Under the pieces are notes generated by a model. That model searched no databases. It saw only the letters and a list, made by a program, of their open reading frames with translations, and had not been told where the DNA came from. From the NCBI GenBank assembly GCA_910585725.1, contig CAJUFA010000006.1:1-64000 (forward strand): a stretch of DNA of 64,000 nucleotides. The letters are read 5' to 3'. Position 1 is the first letter of the stretch. Each line of letters begins with the position of its first letter. Position numbers and translations under genes: made by a program. Positions 1-7,139 of the stretch are shown one piece after another. This stretch comes from an uncultured Dorea sp. (GTDB lineage: Bacteria; Bacillota; Clostridia; Lachnospirales; Lachnospiraceae).

Positions 1-175
1 AGATTATTTGTATTCTCTGACTTTTAGAGAATTACAACTTTTATCACCACAGCAAAGAGAAATCTTTGCTGAACCACTTGATTGAAAAGGAAGGTGCCGG
101 ATTTAAAGGACTATTTTGGTTTCCTATTTCTCCTTACATACTTATTTCCCTTTAGGTGTTTGCGAAACACCACAA

Positions 176-198
176 ACCGTATAAATACGGTATTTTTT
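176..198 (+). terminator. Rho-independent terminator near left edge
   Basis: A hairpin ACCGTA-taaa-TACGGT is followed by a run of six T. It would stop transcription coming from the left edge. A second small hairpin (GTGTTT-gcg-AAACAC, 156-170) lies just before it. I see no recognisable gene in 1-290. Confidence 0.5.
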
Positions 199-291
199 CG
201 TTTCTAAAATAAAATATCTCCTCAAGGTTTATGGTAAAATAGAATTGTCCAGAAACTAATCCACCATCCACCTGAAAGGAGATATATTCTT

Positions 292-594
292 ATGATAACA
301 CATAAGCAACTCACTTTGGCAGAAGTTTTTGAAGATTGTCAAAATAATTTTGACAATGATAAATATCAGTTTCTTTCACTTCTTGATGAAGCCATTAATC
401 TTGATGAAATTGTTCCTGTTTCTTTTGTTACTCATTTTCATGCAAGAACCGGCAGACCCCGCAAGCACCAGCTTTACCCGATGCTTAAGGCACTCCTGAT
501 CCAATGCATTTTATCAATCCCGACTGATACATTAAAACGAACGGTTAGTGACAAAAACAACGTAAATCCGCGGGTTTTCGTGATTAAATATTAA
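292..594 (+). pseudogene. N-terminal fragment of a DDE transposase
   Basis: About 80 residues resemble the N-terminus of large DDE transposases of the IS1182/IS4-like type found in Lachnospiraceae, with the basic signature TGRPRKHQLYP near residues 54-64 and the following helix that starts MLKALLIQ. After about residue 82 the family match stops and an unrelated tail runs into a stop, so the catalytic DDE domain is absent (full proteins exceed 450 residues). The start ATG has a good Shine-Dalgarno (AAAGGAG, eleven bases upstream). It is a remnant and should be inactive. The exact IS family is uncertain. Confidence 0.6.
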
Positions 595-701
595 TTTTTA
601 GTTAAAGTTTATGATTCGTATTTTCACAAGTAAAGTACTATGATAGAATAAGGAATACAAATGTGATGATGCACCAGAATATCAGAAAAAAGGACTTGCT
701 T

Positions 702-1358
702 ATGGGAAAATTAAGATTCAAGACATTACGGGAAGAGGTTGCGGAAGAGATCCGGCTTAAGATATTGAATCAGGAACTGACTCCGGGTATGAGGATTATC
801 GAACAGGAGCTTTCAGATGAACTCGGGGTAAGCCGCGGTCCGATACGGGAGGCGCTCAGGCAGTTGGAGCAGGAAGGTATGGTTGAGTATACACGGAATG
901 TAGGATGTTCCGTGCGGGAAGTAACGATGCAGGATGTCTATGAGACGTACCTGCTTCGTTCTAATTATGAGATTCTTGCGGTTCGCTTGTATGAAGCGAA
1001 GTTTACGGACGAAGAGATCGCCAGGATGGAAGAAGCAGTGGAATTGATGAAGAATCTTACGATACAGAATTATAATAAAGTAATCACCTACGGCTGCATG
1101 CTGCATGCCGTGATAATCGAGAAGGCGGGGCTTGCCCGTCTGTCAAAAGCCTGGTCGGATCTGGAATACGGCGAGATATTCAGTTGTAACGCGGGCTATA
1201 CGGATAAGCAGTCGGTTATCCGCCGTCAGTATCCCATCCACAGAGAACTGGTCGACGTCTGCAAGACCCGGGATGTAGAGAAGATCTGTAAGGCGATTTC
1301 GGATCATTATATGCTTACGGTGAAGCGTCTTGAGAGAGACACCGGGAAAGATTCCTGA
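702..1358 (+). CDS. GntR/FadR-family transcriptional regulator
   Basis: Predicted DNA-binding repressor or activator of the GntR family, FCD subgroup. The first ~75 residues form a winged helix-turn-helix (LREEVAEEIR...LSDELGVSRGPIREAL...LEQEGMVEY), followed by an all-helical FCD-like ligand-binding domain. I chose the ATG at 702 because AAGGA lies seven bases before it; upstream GTG/ATG codons at 663-669 would add 13 residues. Length (218 aa) is normal for the family. The gene stands alone, followed by an AI-2E family permease on the same strand. The ligand cannot be read from the sequence. Confidence 0.9.
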   Translation: MGKLRFKTLREEVAEEIRLKILNQELTPGMRIIEQELSDELGVSRGPIREALRQLEQEGMVEYTRNVGCSVREVTMQDVYETYLLRSNYEILAVRLYEAKFTDEEIARMEEAVELMKNLTIQNYNKVITYGCMLHAVIIEKAGLARLSKAWSDLEYGEIFSCNAGYTDKQSVIRRQYPIHRELVDVCKTRDVEKICKAISDHYMLTVKRLERDTGKDS

Positions 1359-1525
1359 CGCGCCTGCTATTTCTGCGAGGCGACGCGTCGGGTATTCATT
1401 CCTGTGCGGATATTTAGCGGTAGCCGGGTATTTGTCCGGCTGGTGTCTGTAAGGGAGGAATTGTGGGAAAAATAATGATAAAGATATATTTCTGCGCTTG
1501 AGTATGGAAGGAAAGAGTGAGTTTT

Positions 1526-2692
1526 ATGGAGCTGAGTAAGGAAACAATAAAAAAGATCAGAGGATTGATTGTATTCACGGCGTTGATCACCGCATGTCTG
1601 TGGAAATATGATGTGGTAGTAGGGGCGCTGGGGTTTGTGTTTCATATTATATTCCCCTTTATTCTCGGCGGTGCGATTGCCTTTGTGCTTAACGTACCGA
1701 TGAATTTCGTGGAGCGTAATCTTTTCAGTGAGAGACGGGTACAAAATAAGAAATATATGCAAAAACTGGCGCGTCCGGTCAGTATGCTGATCGTGATATT
1801 TGGAGTGATCGGCGTCGTAAGTATCGTGATGTTTGTCTTAATCCCGCAGCTTGGGACGACATTCTCCAATCTTGGGACGAGTATACAGGAATTTATTCCC
1901 AAGGTACAGGGATGGGCTGAAAAGATGTTCCATGATAACCGGGATATTATGAAATGGGTGGACAGCCTTGAGTTTGACTGGAATAAGATCATGGAGACGG
2001 GGATTAATTTCTTCAAGAATGGCGCCGGAAGCGTACTGGATTCGACGATTATGGCGGCAAAGAGCATCGTGAGCGCTATTACGACGTTTTTTATTGCGTT
2101 TGTATTTGCAATCTATGTCTTATTGCAGAAAGAGAAGTTAAGCCTTCAGGCGAAGAAAGTATTGTTCGCGTTCGTGAGAAGAGGGCGCGCGGAGGCGGCG
2201 CTTGAGGTATTAACATTGACTTACAATACCTTTTCCAGCTTTTTAACCGGTCAGTGTGTAGAGGCAGTTATCCTGGGAAGCATGTTCGTCGTGTCGATGG
2301 CGTTGTTTCGGCTTCCATATGCGCTGTTGGTAGGGATTGTGATTGCCTTTACCGCGCTGATACCGATCTTCGGGGCGTTTATCGGATGTGCGGTGGGTGT
2401 GTTCATGATCTTTATCGAGGATCCGTTTAAGGCTCTGCTATTCGTCGTATTGTTCCTCGTATTACAGCAGATAGAAGGAAATCTGATCTATCCGCATGTT
2501 GTAGGAAATTCGGTGGGATTGCCTTCTATCTGGGTGTTGGCGGCAGTCAGTGTAGGCGGCAGCCTTATGGGTGTGGTAGGGATGCTGATATTCATTCCGG
2601 TGGTATCGGTGATCTATGCGTTGTTCCGGGAGGTCGTGTATTTAAAACTAAAACAGAGAGAGATAACGGTGGAAGAGATAGAGGAGATGTAA
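1526..2692 (+). CDS. AI-2E family transporter (PerM/YhhQ-like permease, UPF0118)
   Basis: Integral membrane protein of about 388 residues with roughly eight hydrophobic segments: two near the N-terminus (residues ~10-55), one near 85-105, then a cluster after ~175. A large polar stretch (~110-165) separates them, the usual layout of the AI-2E/DUF20 family. The C-terminal half carries the family's conserved region around LQQIEGNLIYPHVVG. ATG 1526 is preferred over GTG 1517 because AGGAAAG at 1509-1515 is then well spaced. Members export or exchange small molecules; the substrate here is unknown. Confidence 0.9.
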   Translation: MELSKETIKKIRGLIVFTALITACLWKYDVVVGALGFVFHIIFPFILGGAIAFVLNVPMNFVERNLFSERRVQNKKYMQKLARPVSMLIVIFGVIGVVSIVMFVLIPQLGTTFSNLGTSIQEFIPKVQGWAEKMFHDNRDIMKWVDSLEFDWNKIMETGINFFKNGAGSVLDSTIMAAKSIVSAITTFFIAFVFAIYVLLQKEKLSLQAKKVLFAFVRRGRAEAALEVLTLTYNTFSSFLTGQCVEAVILGSMFVVSMALFRLPYALLVGIVIAFTALIPIFGAFIGCAVGVFMIFIEDPFKALLFVVLFLVLQQIEGNLIYPHVVGNSVGLPSIWVLAAVSVGGSLMGVVGMLIFIPVVSVIYALFREVVYLKLKQREITVEEIEEM

Positions 2693-2739
2693 TGCAGAAG
2701 TATCGGCAAGACCTGCCACTAAAACAGAAAGGAGCATTT

Positions 2740-2815
2740 ACCATGCCGCAATCATGCCGCATGATTGTGTGAAAAGGATATAATTAATTAAAAAAGAGGG
2801 ATGAGCATTAAGTTT
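2740..2815. repeat. Left copy of ~75-bp imperfect direct repeat
   Basis: This segment (CATGCCGCAATCATGCCGC ... GGGATGAGCATTA) is repeated at 3960-4035 with roughly 80% identity by eye. The right copy contains half of the rubrerythrin terminator. The pair brackets about 1.15 kb of decayed toxin-antitoxin sequence and looks like the scar or attachment sites of a lost element. Confidence 0.65.
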
Positions 2816-2842
2816 TGTATTATGTGCTGTCACTTCCTTTCA

Positions 2843-2960
2843 TTAATATGAATATATAGAAAAAGAGATACCGAAGTACCTCTTAATCATCAAGCTATGC
2901 CACTTTTGTATAATTGATTACGAAAATCTCCTGCATAAGCTGTTTTGCCGTATTCACTAA
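2843..2960. repeat. Left arm of 118-bp inverted repeat
   Basis: This arm is the reverse complement of 3716-3833 with about eight mismatches over 118 bases and no gaps. Both arms hold the last codons of a YgiT-type antitoxin gene and its terminator, so the repeat is a second, inverted copy of a gene end. Confidence 0.85.
2858..2883 (-). terminator. Terminator of the inverted antitoxin copy
   Basis: On the minus strand the hairpin AGAGGTAC-TTCG-GTATCTCT is followed by TTTTCT. It is identical to the hairpin at 3793-3817 and ends the remnant operon read from 3331 leftward. Confidence 0.75.
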
Positions 2961-2981
2961 GTCCGTATCATAGTAAATGTT
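2895..2981 (-). pseudogene. C-terminal remnant of a YgiT-type antitoxin
   Basis: Reading leftward, this sequence encodes about 22 residues (YYDTDLVNTAKQLMQEI, then FVINYTKVA and a stop) nearly identical to the C-terminus of the intact protein at 3554-3781. The zinc-binding N-terminal part is missing and is replaced by the end of the HEPN gene, whose stop codon falls inside this remnant. It cannot make a functional antitoxin. Its presence shows that the HEPN and YgiT sequences were joined by recombination. Confidence 0.75.
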
Positions 2982-3331
2982 CCTTTCTTTTGTCTTGCGT
3001 TGCTTTTTCCAGATATTTTGTGGCTAAAGTTAGAAGTTGTTCTGCGGTTATAATCTTTCTGCCAAGCTCTTTTGGAAAAATTTCTGTATAAATATAGTTT
3101 TTATTAAAATAACAGATTATATCTTTGTGTCGTTTAAAAGAAAGTCCTTCTTTTGCAAGAACGGCACAAATAGTATGAAAGATACTGTAATAAGGCCTGT
3201 TATTTGCGGCGCGGAATTGTTCAGATTCATAGGGGCAGCTTTGCGGTGTCTAAACCTTCTTTGGCTGTCTGCAAACGATATCTTGCTATATCCATATGAG
3301 TTCCAGTGTCTAAAGAATCAGGCTGTATCAT
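2968..3331 (-). pseudogene. HEPN-domain protein, frameshifted
   Basis: Read on the minus strand, two overlapping frames together give a HEPN-domain protein of about 120 residues. It begins MIQPDSLDTGTHMDIARYR and continues through the family motif RAANNRPYYSIFHTI to a C-terminus ending KRKEHLL. A single extra C in the CCCC run near 3230 breaks the frame (LPL then stop). HEPN proteins act as RNases or as partners of MNT nucleotidyltransferases in type II or VII toxin-antitoxin systems. No MNT gene lies beside it. The lesion and the missing partner indicate a dead toxin gene. Confidence 0.75.
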
Positions 3332-3375
3332 ATAATGTTACTCCCTCTTTGTGAATATTTCTATAAAATGGGTAG

Positions 3376-3537
3376 GCAGAAACACCAACAAAGGAACAAA
3401 TCAAACAGATAGAAGAAGCGGCAAAGAGAGAAATTGTATTTGATGAAGATTCACCTGAGCTCACGCCTGCAATGGAAAAAGCATTCCGATTAGCGGCGAA
3501 AAATCGTAACACGCAGAGAAACATGAGTATTTCGTAA
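3376..3537 (+). pseudogene. C-terminal fragment of a small antitoxin-like protein
   Basis: An open frame with no usable start encodes about 53 residues, including EEAAKREIVFDEDSPELTP and MEKAFRLAAKNRN. This ending is common in small antitoxin-like proteins of Lachnospiraceae that pair with a toxin. A stop (TAG at 3373) precedes it and the N-terminus is missing. It sits between the HEPN and YgiT remnants, so it is probably another piece of the same toxin-antitoxin debris. Confidence 0.5.
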
Positions 3538-3553
3538 GCATGAGGAAAGACGA

Positions 3554-3781
3554 ATGTGTATGTATTGTAAGAGTTATGATTTAACAGAATCCATCACAAT
3601 CCATGTTGTAGATTGCAATGGCTGTCTAATCATTATTAAAAATGTCCCCTGTGAAGAGTGTGAGCAATGCGGCGCAATGTATTATTCAGATGAAACAGCA
3701 CGACAGTTAGAGAAATTAGTAAATACAGCCAAATCGCTTATGCAGGAGATTTCAGTAATCAATTATACAAAAGTTGCATAG
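3554..3781 (+). CDS. YgiT-type zinc-finger protein (MqsA N-domain-like antitoxin)
   Basis: Small protein (75 aa) with two CxxC pairs (CMYC near residue 2 and CEEC/CEQC near 33-39), typical of the zinc-binding N-domain of MqsA/YgiT antitoxins. Start ATG 3554 has GAGGAAAG six bases upstream. Solo YgiT proteins usually pair with a DUF4258 or HEPN-like toxin; here no intact toxin is next to it. The nearest candidate, the HEPN gene at 2968-3331, is frameshifted and faces the other way. The protein itself is complete and ends just before a strong terminator. Confidence 0.75.
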   Translation: MCMYCKSYDLTESITIHVVDCNGCLIIIKNVPCEECEQCGAMYYSDETARQLEKLVNTAKSLMQEISVINYTKVA

Positions 3782-3833
3782 CTTGATGATTAAGAGGTAC
3801 TTCGGTATCTCTTTTTCTATATATTCATATTAA
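3716..3833. repeat. Right arm of 118-bp inverted repeat
   Basis: Partner of 2843-2960. It contains the last ~21 codons of the YgiT-type gene plus its terminator. A further short match (GAAAGGAAGTGA) lies beyond the arm on both sides, suggesting that the duplicated unit was originally longer. Confidence 0.85.
3793..3817 (+). terminator. Terminator of the YgiT-type gene
   Basis: Hairpin AGAGGTAC-TTCG-GTATCTCT with a stable UUCG loop, followed by a T tract. It begins eleven bases after the stop codon at 3781. Confidence 0.85.
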
Positions 3834-3959
3834 AAACGAAAGGAAGTGATACGAGCAATCAATATATCTCAAAAACCCTGAAAATACTGGGATTGAAACT
3901 ATTTAACCGTGACACAAATGTTGATGACACTTTTAATGATAGGTTTCCACTTTTGTTAT

Positions 3960-4035
3960 TTGCCATGCCACAATCATGCCACATGAGGGCGTAAAAAGGA
4001 TGTAAATAATCAAAAAAGAGGAATGAGCATTTACA
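3960..4035. repeat. Right copy of ~75-bp imperfect direct repeat
   Basis: Matches 2740-2815. It carries CATGCCACAATCATGCCAC and runs into the left arm of the rubrerythrin terminator (GGAATGAG). Confidence 0.65.
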
Positions 4036-4050
4036 CACTCATCCCTTTTA
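4012..4050 (-). terminator. Rubrerythrin terminator
   Basis: Read on the minus strand, GGGATGAG-tgtgtaaatg-CTCATTCC is followed by TCTTTTTT. It lies 30-60 bases past the rubrerythrin stop codon. The plus strand also ends in CCCTTTTA, so it may work weakly in both directions. Confidence 0.8.
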
Positions 4051-4078
4051 AAAAGCCTTATTTTACACGGTTTTTTGA

Positions 4079-4621
4079 TTAGCCAAAATATCTCTTTAAC
4101 AGACCCTCGAAAGCCTTACCATGTCTAGCCTCATCTCTTGCCATCTCGTGTACAGTGTCGTGGATAGCGTCCAGATTAGCAGCCTTAGCTCTCTTAGCAA
4201 GATCAAACTTACCTGCGGTAGCGCCGTTCTCAGCGTCAACTCTCATCTCAAGGTTCTTCTTGGTGCTGTCTGTTACAACTTCGCCAAGTAACTCTGCGAA
4301 TTTAGCAGCGTGCTCAGCTTCTTCATAAGCAGCTTTTTCCCAATATAAACCGATCTCCGGATATCCTTCTCTGTGAGCAACTCTTGCCATTGCAAGGTAC
4401 ATACCAACTTCTGAACATTCTCCTTCGAAGTTTGCTCTCAGATCTTTGATGATGTCTTCGCTTACGCCCTTAGCCACGCCTACAACGTGCTCTGCAGCCC
4501 ATTCTCTTTCGCCGGTCTGCTCTTTGAACTTGTCCGCGCCTACGTTACATACCGGACATTTTTCAGGCGCTGAATCTCCCTCGTGAACATAACCACAAAC
4601 TGTACATACAAATTTTTTCAT
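4079..4621 (-). CDS. Reverse rubrerythrin (rubredoxin domain first)
   Basis: Non-heme di-iron peroxide-scavenging protein of anaerobes, cytoplasmic. The first ~35 residues are a rubredoxin-type Fe(Cys)4 site (C6-V-C-T-V-C... spaced as C6/C9 and C22/C25). The rest is a ferritin-like four-helix bundle with the iron-binding signatures EGECSEVGMY, YEEAEHA and DEARHGK. Having the rubredoxin domain at the N-terminus marks the 'reverse' architecture, which is known in clostridia to reduce H2O2 and O2. Length 180 aa is normal. It sits just downstream of PerR on the same strand, with a palindromic operator between, so peroxide control by PerR is likely. Confidence 0.95.
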   Translation of the reverse strand: MKKFVCTVCGYVHEGDSAPEKCPVCNVGADKFKEQTGEREWAAEHVVGVAKGVSEDIIKDLRANFEGECSEVGMYLAMARVAHREGYPEIGLYWEKAAYEEAEHAAKFAELLGEVVTDSTKKNLEMRVDAENGATAGKFDLAKRAKAANLDAIHDTVHEMARDEARHGKAFEGLLKRYFG

Positions 4622-4658
4622 AGTGAATCTCTCCTTTTCTTATTATAAGATATATTTA

Positions 4659-4687
4659 TTAATATCAGTAATAGTTACTAATATTAA
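4659..4687. promoter_or_regulatory. Probable PerR/Fur-family operator upstream of rubrerythrin
   Basis: Two 13-bp arms (TTAATATCAGTAA and TTACTAATATTAA) with one mismatch, separated by three bases, form an AT-rich palindrome 38-66 bases before the rubrerythrin start. Fur-family boxes are AT-rich palindromes of this kind, and perR is the next gene upstream. Confidence 0.65.
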
Positions 4688-4710
4688 TTTAACATAGTTA
4701 ATGAAAATTG

Positions 4711-5145
4711 TCAATCATTATTTTGATTTTTATAAGCGATCGTTTTGTGTGGGATATCTGACTCGCATTCCCGGCAAATCCCGTAGAATAAGGCGCTATG
4801 GGAGATAATAGTTCCGTCGAAATGACAGTCGGCCAGTTTATTGACGGAATGTATATGCTGTTCGTCTAACTCCAGGTCAAAGACCCGGCTGCATCTGCGG
4901 CATACGACATGGTAGTGGGGAGTGGTTCGCCCGTCAAAGCGATCTCCGCCTTCAGGAGTAGAAATCTTAATAGCCTCTCCCATATCGGCCAGCAGGTTCA
5001 GATTGCGGTACACGGTACCGAGGCTGATATTCGGAAATTCTTCCCGGACATGCAGATATACGGTATCGGCCGTAGGATGTTCGTAAGTGTGGGATAAATA
5101 CTCTTTTATTGCGGCTCTCTGCCGGCTGTATTTTAAATTCGCCAT
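4711..5145 (-). CDS. perR: Fur-family peroxide-responsive repressor PerR
   Basis: Metal-dependent repressor of 144 residues. The N-terminal winged helix covers residues ~1-75 (TADTVYLHVREEFPNISLGTV). The C-terminal domain holds the regulatory metal site (GDRFDG, H77-Y-H79) and the structural zinc site (C82-x2-C85 and C124-x2-C127). PerR loses DNA binding when its histidine ligands are oxidised by H2O2. Start ATG 5145 has AGAAAGGAG directly upstream; an open frame continues further but encodes an implausible Ile-rich run. It lies directly upstream of rubrerythrin, its likely target. Confidence 0.9.
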   Translation of the reverse strand: MANLKYSRQRAAIKEYLSHTYEHPTADTVYLHVREEFPNISLGTVYRNLNLLADMGEAIKISTPEGGDRFDGRTTPHYHVVCRRCSRVFDLELDEQHIHSVNKLADCHFDGTIISHSALFYGICRECESDIPHKTIAYKNQNND

Positions 5146-5221
5146 CCGAATACTCCTTTCTGGTATAGTGCACAGACACGTTTTTATTACATCGAAACGA
5201 AAGTCTGCAAATAAAAGAATA

Positions 5222-5245
5222 ATAATAGTAATAATTATTATAATT
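5222..5245. promoter_or_regulatory. AT-rich palindrome before perR
   Basis: A perfect 12-bp palindrome TAATAATTATTA (5229-5240) lies ~85 bases upstream of the perR start in an AT-rich stretch. It could be an autoregulatory Per box, but it does not fit the consensus spacing exactly. Confidence 0.35.
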
Positions 5246-5380
5246 AGTATAAAACAGTAAATTGCATCTGTCAACAATTAATTTAATTATGTAACAATTT
5301 GTAATAATTATACTTCCAAATAATGTGTTTTATGGAAGAAAATGCATGGAAAATGACGAATATTTTATGTATAAACAGGC

Positions 5381-5408
5381 TTGACATAAAGATTTTAAAT
5401 GATATAAT
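5381..5408 (+). promoter_or_regulatory. Sigma-A-type promoter of the NlpC/P60 gene
   Basis: TTGACA (5381-5386) and TATAAT (5403-5408) are separated by 16 bases. Transcription would start ~60 bases before the NlpC/P60 start codon. Confidence 0.7.
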
Positions 5409-5476
5409 AATACCGTAACATATGTAACAATTCTGTAATATTTACAAAAGATAAGAAAACATAAAGGAGGGAGTTT

Positions 5477-6379
5477 ATGGATTCTATTCTTAAAAAAGGA
5501 TTGTTCCTAGTTACTACAGCAGGAGCTATAACAGCGTTTCCGGCTACGGCATATGCAGATGATGCGGCCGCTGAGGATGTGCTGCCTCAGATGGGAATCG
5601 AGGAAGTTTTGAATAATTGCTATCAGGCAGAGCAGGAGATTGCGGTGGAAGAATATCTGGTGCCGACAGAGAAGGGTGAGTATTTAGATATGGCATTCGC
5701 CAACGTCCAATCGTTTCTTTATATCAGAAGTGAACCGACGACGGAAAGTGAATGGGTGGGTAAGCTGTATCCTGATTATGCCGCGAAGATTCTTGGTCCG
5801 GTAGGAGAATGGACCAAGGTTCAGTCCGGCGAAGTGACCGGTTATGTGTATTCGGAATATATTATAATAGGAAATAGTGCAGAGCAGAAAGCGCAGGAGA
5901 TGGTGCAAAATTCCGAGACAGAGAACCAGGAAGAAGTGTTTACCTATGCAGAGTCCAAAGAAGAAGAGGAAGCGAGACTTGCGAAAGAAGCCGAAGAGGC
6001 CGCTATAAGGGCGCAGGAAGAAGCTGCCGCAAGAGCAGGTACCGGACAGCAAATTGTAGATTTTGCGTGTCAGTTTATAGGGAATCCGTATGTATGGGGA
6101 GGGACAAGCCTTACAAACGGCGCGGATTGTTCCGGATTTGTTCAGTCGGTATTCGCACATTTCGGCGTTAGTCTGCCGCGTACGACATGGGATATGGAGC
6201 ATGTGGGTACTCCGGTCAGCTATGACCAGGCGATACCGGGTGACATTATTCTCTATAGCGGGCATGTGGGGATTTACATGGGAGACGGACAGATTGTGAA
6301 TGCAATCAATAGTGCAAGAGGAATCGGGATACTGCCGGCCACTTATTCAAGCATTGTTACAGTACGAAGGTTGATTTAA
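5477..6379 (+). CDS. Secreted SH3 / NlpC-P60 peptidoglycan endopeptidase
   Basis: Predicted gamma-D-glutamyl-type peptidoglycan hydrolase acting outside the cell. Residues 1-27 are a signal peptide ending ATAYA. An SH3-like domain lies at ~65-120 (YIRSEPTTESEWVGKLY...GEVTGYVYSEYI), then an acidic, Ala/Glu-rich linker (~125-190). The NlpC/P60 domain (~190-300) has catalytic C218 in NGADCSGF and H263 in SGHVGIY. Length (300 aa) is typical. Start ATG has GGAGGGAG upstream. It is a single-gene unit between its own promoter (5381-5408) and terminator (6410-6440). Confidence 0.92.
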   Translation: MDSILKKGLFLVTTAGAITAFPATAYADDAAAEDVLPQMGIEEVLNNCYQAEQEIAVEEYLVPTEKGEYLDMAFANVQSFLYIRSEPTTESEWVGKLYPDYAAKILGPVGEWTKVQSGEVTGYVYSEYIIIGNSAEQKAQEMVQNSETENQEEVFTYAESKEEEEARLAKEAEEAAIRAQEEAAARAGTGQQIVDFACQFIGNPYVWGGTSLTNGADCSGFVQSVFAHFGVSLPRTTWDMEHVGTPVSYDQAIPGDIILYSGHVGIYMGDGQIVNAINSARGIGILPATYSSIVTVRRLI

Positions 6380-6409
6380 CACGTTATTATATTGATGTGT
6401 TATTACGTT

Positions 6410-6440
6410 AAAAGATCCGGGGATTTTCTCCGGATCTTTT
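6410..6440 (+). terminator. Terminator of the NlpC/P60 gene
   Basis: Perfect 11-bp stem AAAAGATCCGG / CCGGATCTTTT with a 9-base loop, ~30 bases after the stop codon. Confidence 0.9.
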
Positions 6441-6745
6441 GCAATAAGTCCGAAAAGAAGGATTATACAAAATGTTCAAAAATGTAATTTTATGTAAAAA
6501 AATGAAGAATAAGATTTTCCTAGTTTTCCACATAGAAAAGGCCGAAAAAGGTGGAAAAATAAGTGTTTTCAAGGTTTTATCCACATTTTCCACATTAAAA
6601 GTAGCGAATTTGGGGGATTACTCAGGGAAAGAAAAAGAACGAATGTTTTGTGAAGTTATAATAAAAATGATATTTTGTCGAAAAAAAGAGAAAAACGGGT
6701 TGACATTTGATTCGTCAAATACTTAGAAGAAATTGAATAGAAATG
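6441..6745. other. Gene-free AT-rich gap with DnaA-like boxes
   Basis: About 300 bases without a convincing gene. It contains a consensus DnaA box TTATCCACA (6577-6585) and two one-mismatch boxes TTTTCCACA (6524-6532 and 6586-6594). A TTGACA hexamer (6700-6705) lies near the right end. Confidence 0.5.
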
Positions 6746-6774
6746 TTTACACAATGATAAAAAACGATTATAAT
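6746..6774 (+). promoter_or_regulatory. Promoter of the DUF1858 gene
   Basis: TTTACA (6746-6751), 17-base spacer, TATAAT (6769-6774). Because the -10 box covers the ATG at 6773, that codon cannot be the start; ATG 6803 or 6806 must be used. Confidence 0.85.
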
Positions 6775-6805
6775 GGAAACACTGAAGAGAAAAGGAGGCG
6801 TTATG

Positions 6806-7030
6806 ATGGCACAGATTTCAAAAGACATGACGTTTGGACAGCTGTTGGAACAGTACTATGAGAAGTGTCCGCAGGTTGTAGAAGTCTTGATGGAGGCAGG
6901 AATGGGATGTATAGGGTGTCCCCATTCTCAGATGGAGTCTATCGAAGAGGGTGCAATCGGGCACGGGATTGATCCAGACTTGTTGGTAGAAAAGCTTAAT
7001 GCAACGGTTCAAGCCGTATTGAATGCATAA
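6806..7030 (+). CDS. DUF1858 domain protein (hybrid-cluster-associated redox disulfide family)
   Basis: Small cytoplasmic protein (74 aa) matching the DUF1858 family, which contains a conserved CxxC (here C35-I-G-C38, followed by PHSQMESI) and is often found beside hybrid-cluster or ScdA-like proteins. The family may serve as a redox disulfide or metal-handling partner; no reaction is established. AGGAGG sits seven bases before ATG 6806 (four before ATG 6803). It is monocistronic, between a strong promoter and a very long hairpin. Confidence 0.88.
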   Translation: MAQISKDMTFGQLLEQYYEKCPQVVEVLMEAGMGCIGCPHSQMESIEEGAIGHGIDPDLLVEKLNATVQAVLNA

Positions 7031-7061
7031 TAATCCGGTTTGTGGAGGTCGAGACGTCCAA

Positions 7062-7124
7062 TTCGCGGATATAAAGAGGGACGCCGTAAATAATTTTTAC
7101 GGCGTCCCTCTTTATATCCGCGAA
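7062..7124. terminator. Very long bidirectional terminator hairpin
   Basis: Perfect 29-bp arms (7062-7090 and 7096-7124) around a 5-base loop TAATT, lying between two convergent genes. AAAGAGGGACGCC on one side and GGCGTCCCTCTTT on the other would give U-containing 3' ends in both directions. Confidence 0.85.
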
Positions 7125-7139
7125 CAGCAAGTCAAGGAA

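Noticed and set aside
3037..3354. Plus-strand open frame of 105 codons
   Set aside because: It is the complement of the frameshifted HEPN gene; the minus strand gives a recognisable family, this one does not.
4711..5277. Longer PerR starting at 5277
   Set aside because: The extra 44 residues are an Ile-rich run from AT-rich promoter DNA; a strong Shine-Dalgarno sits just before ATG 5145.
6524..6594. Chromosomal replication origin because of DnaA boxes
   Set aside because: No dnaA, dnaN, recF or gyr genes near, and only three boxes.
6773..6805. Earlier ATG (6773) for the DUF1858 gene
   Set aside because: It overlaps the -10 box TATAAT and would not be in the transcript.
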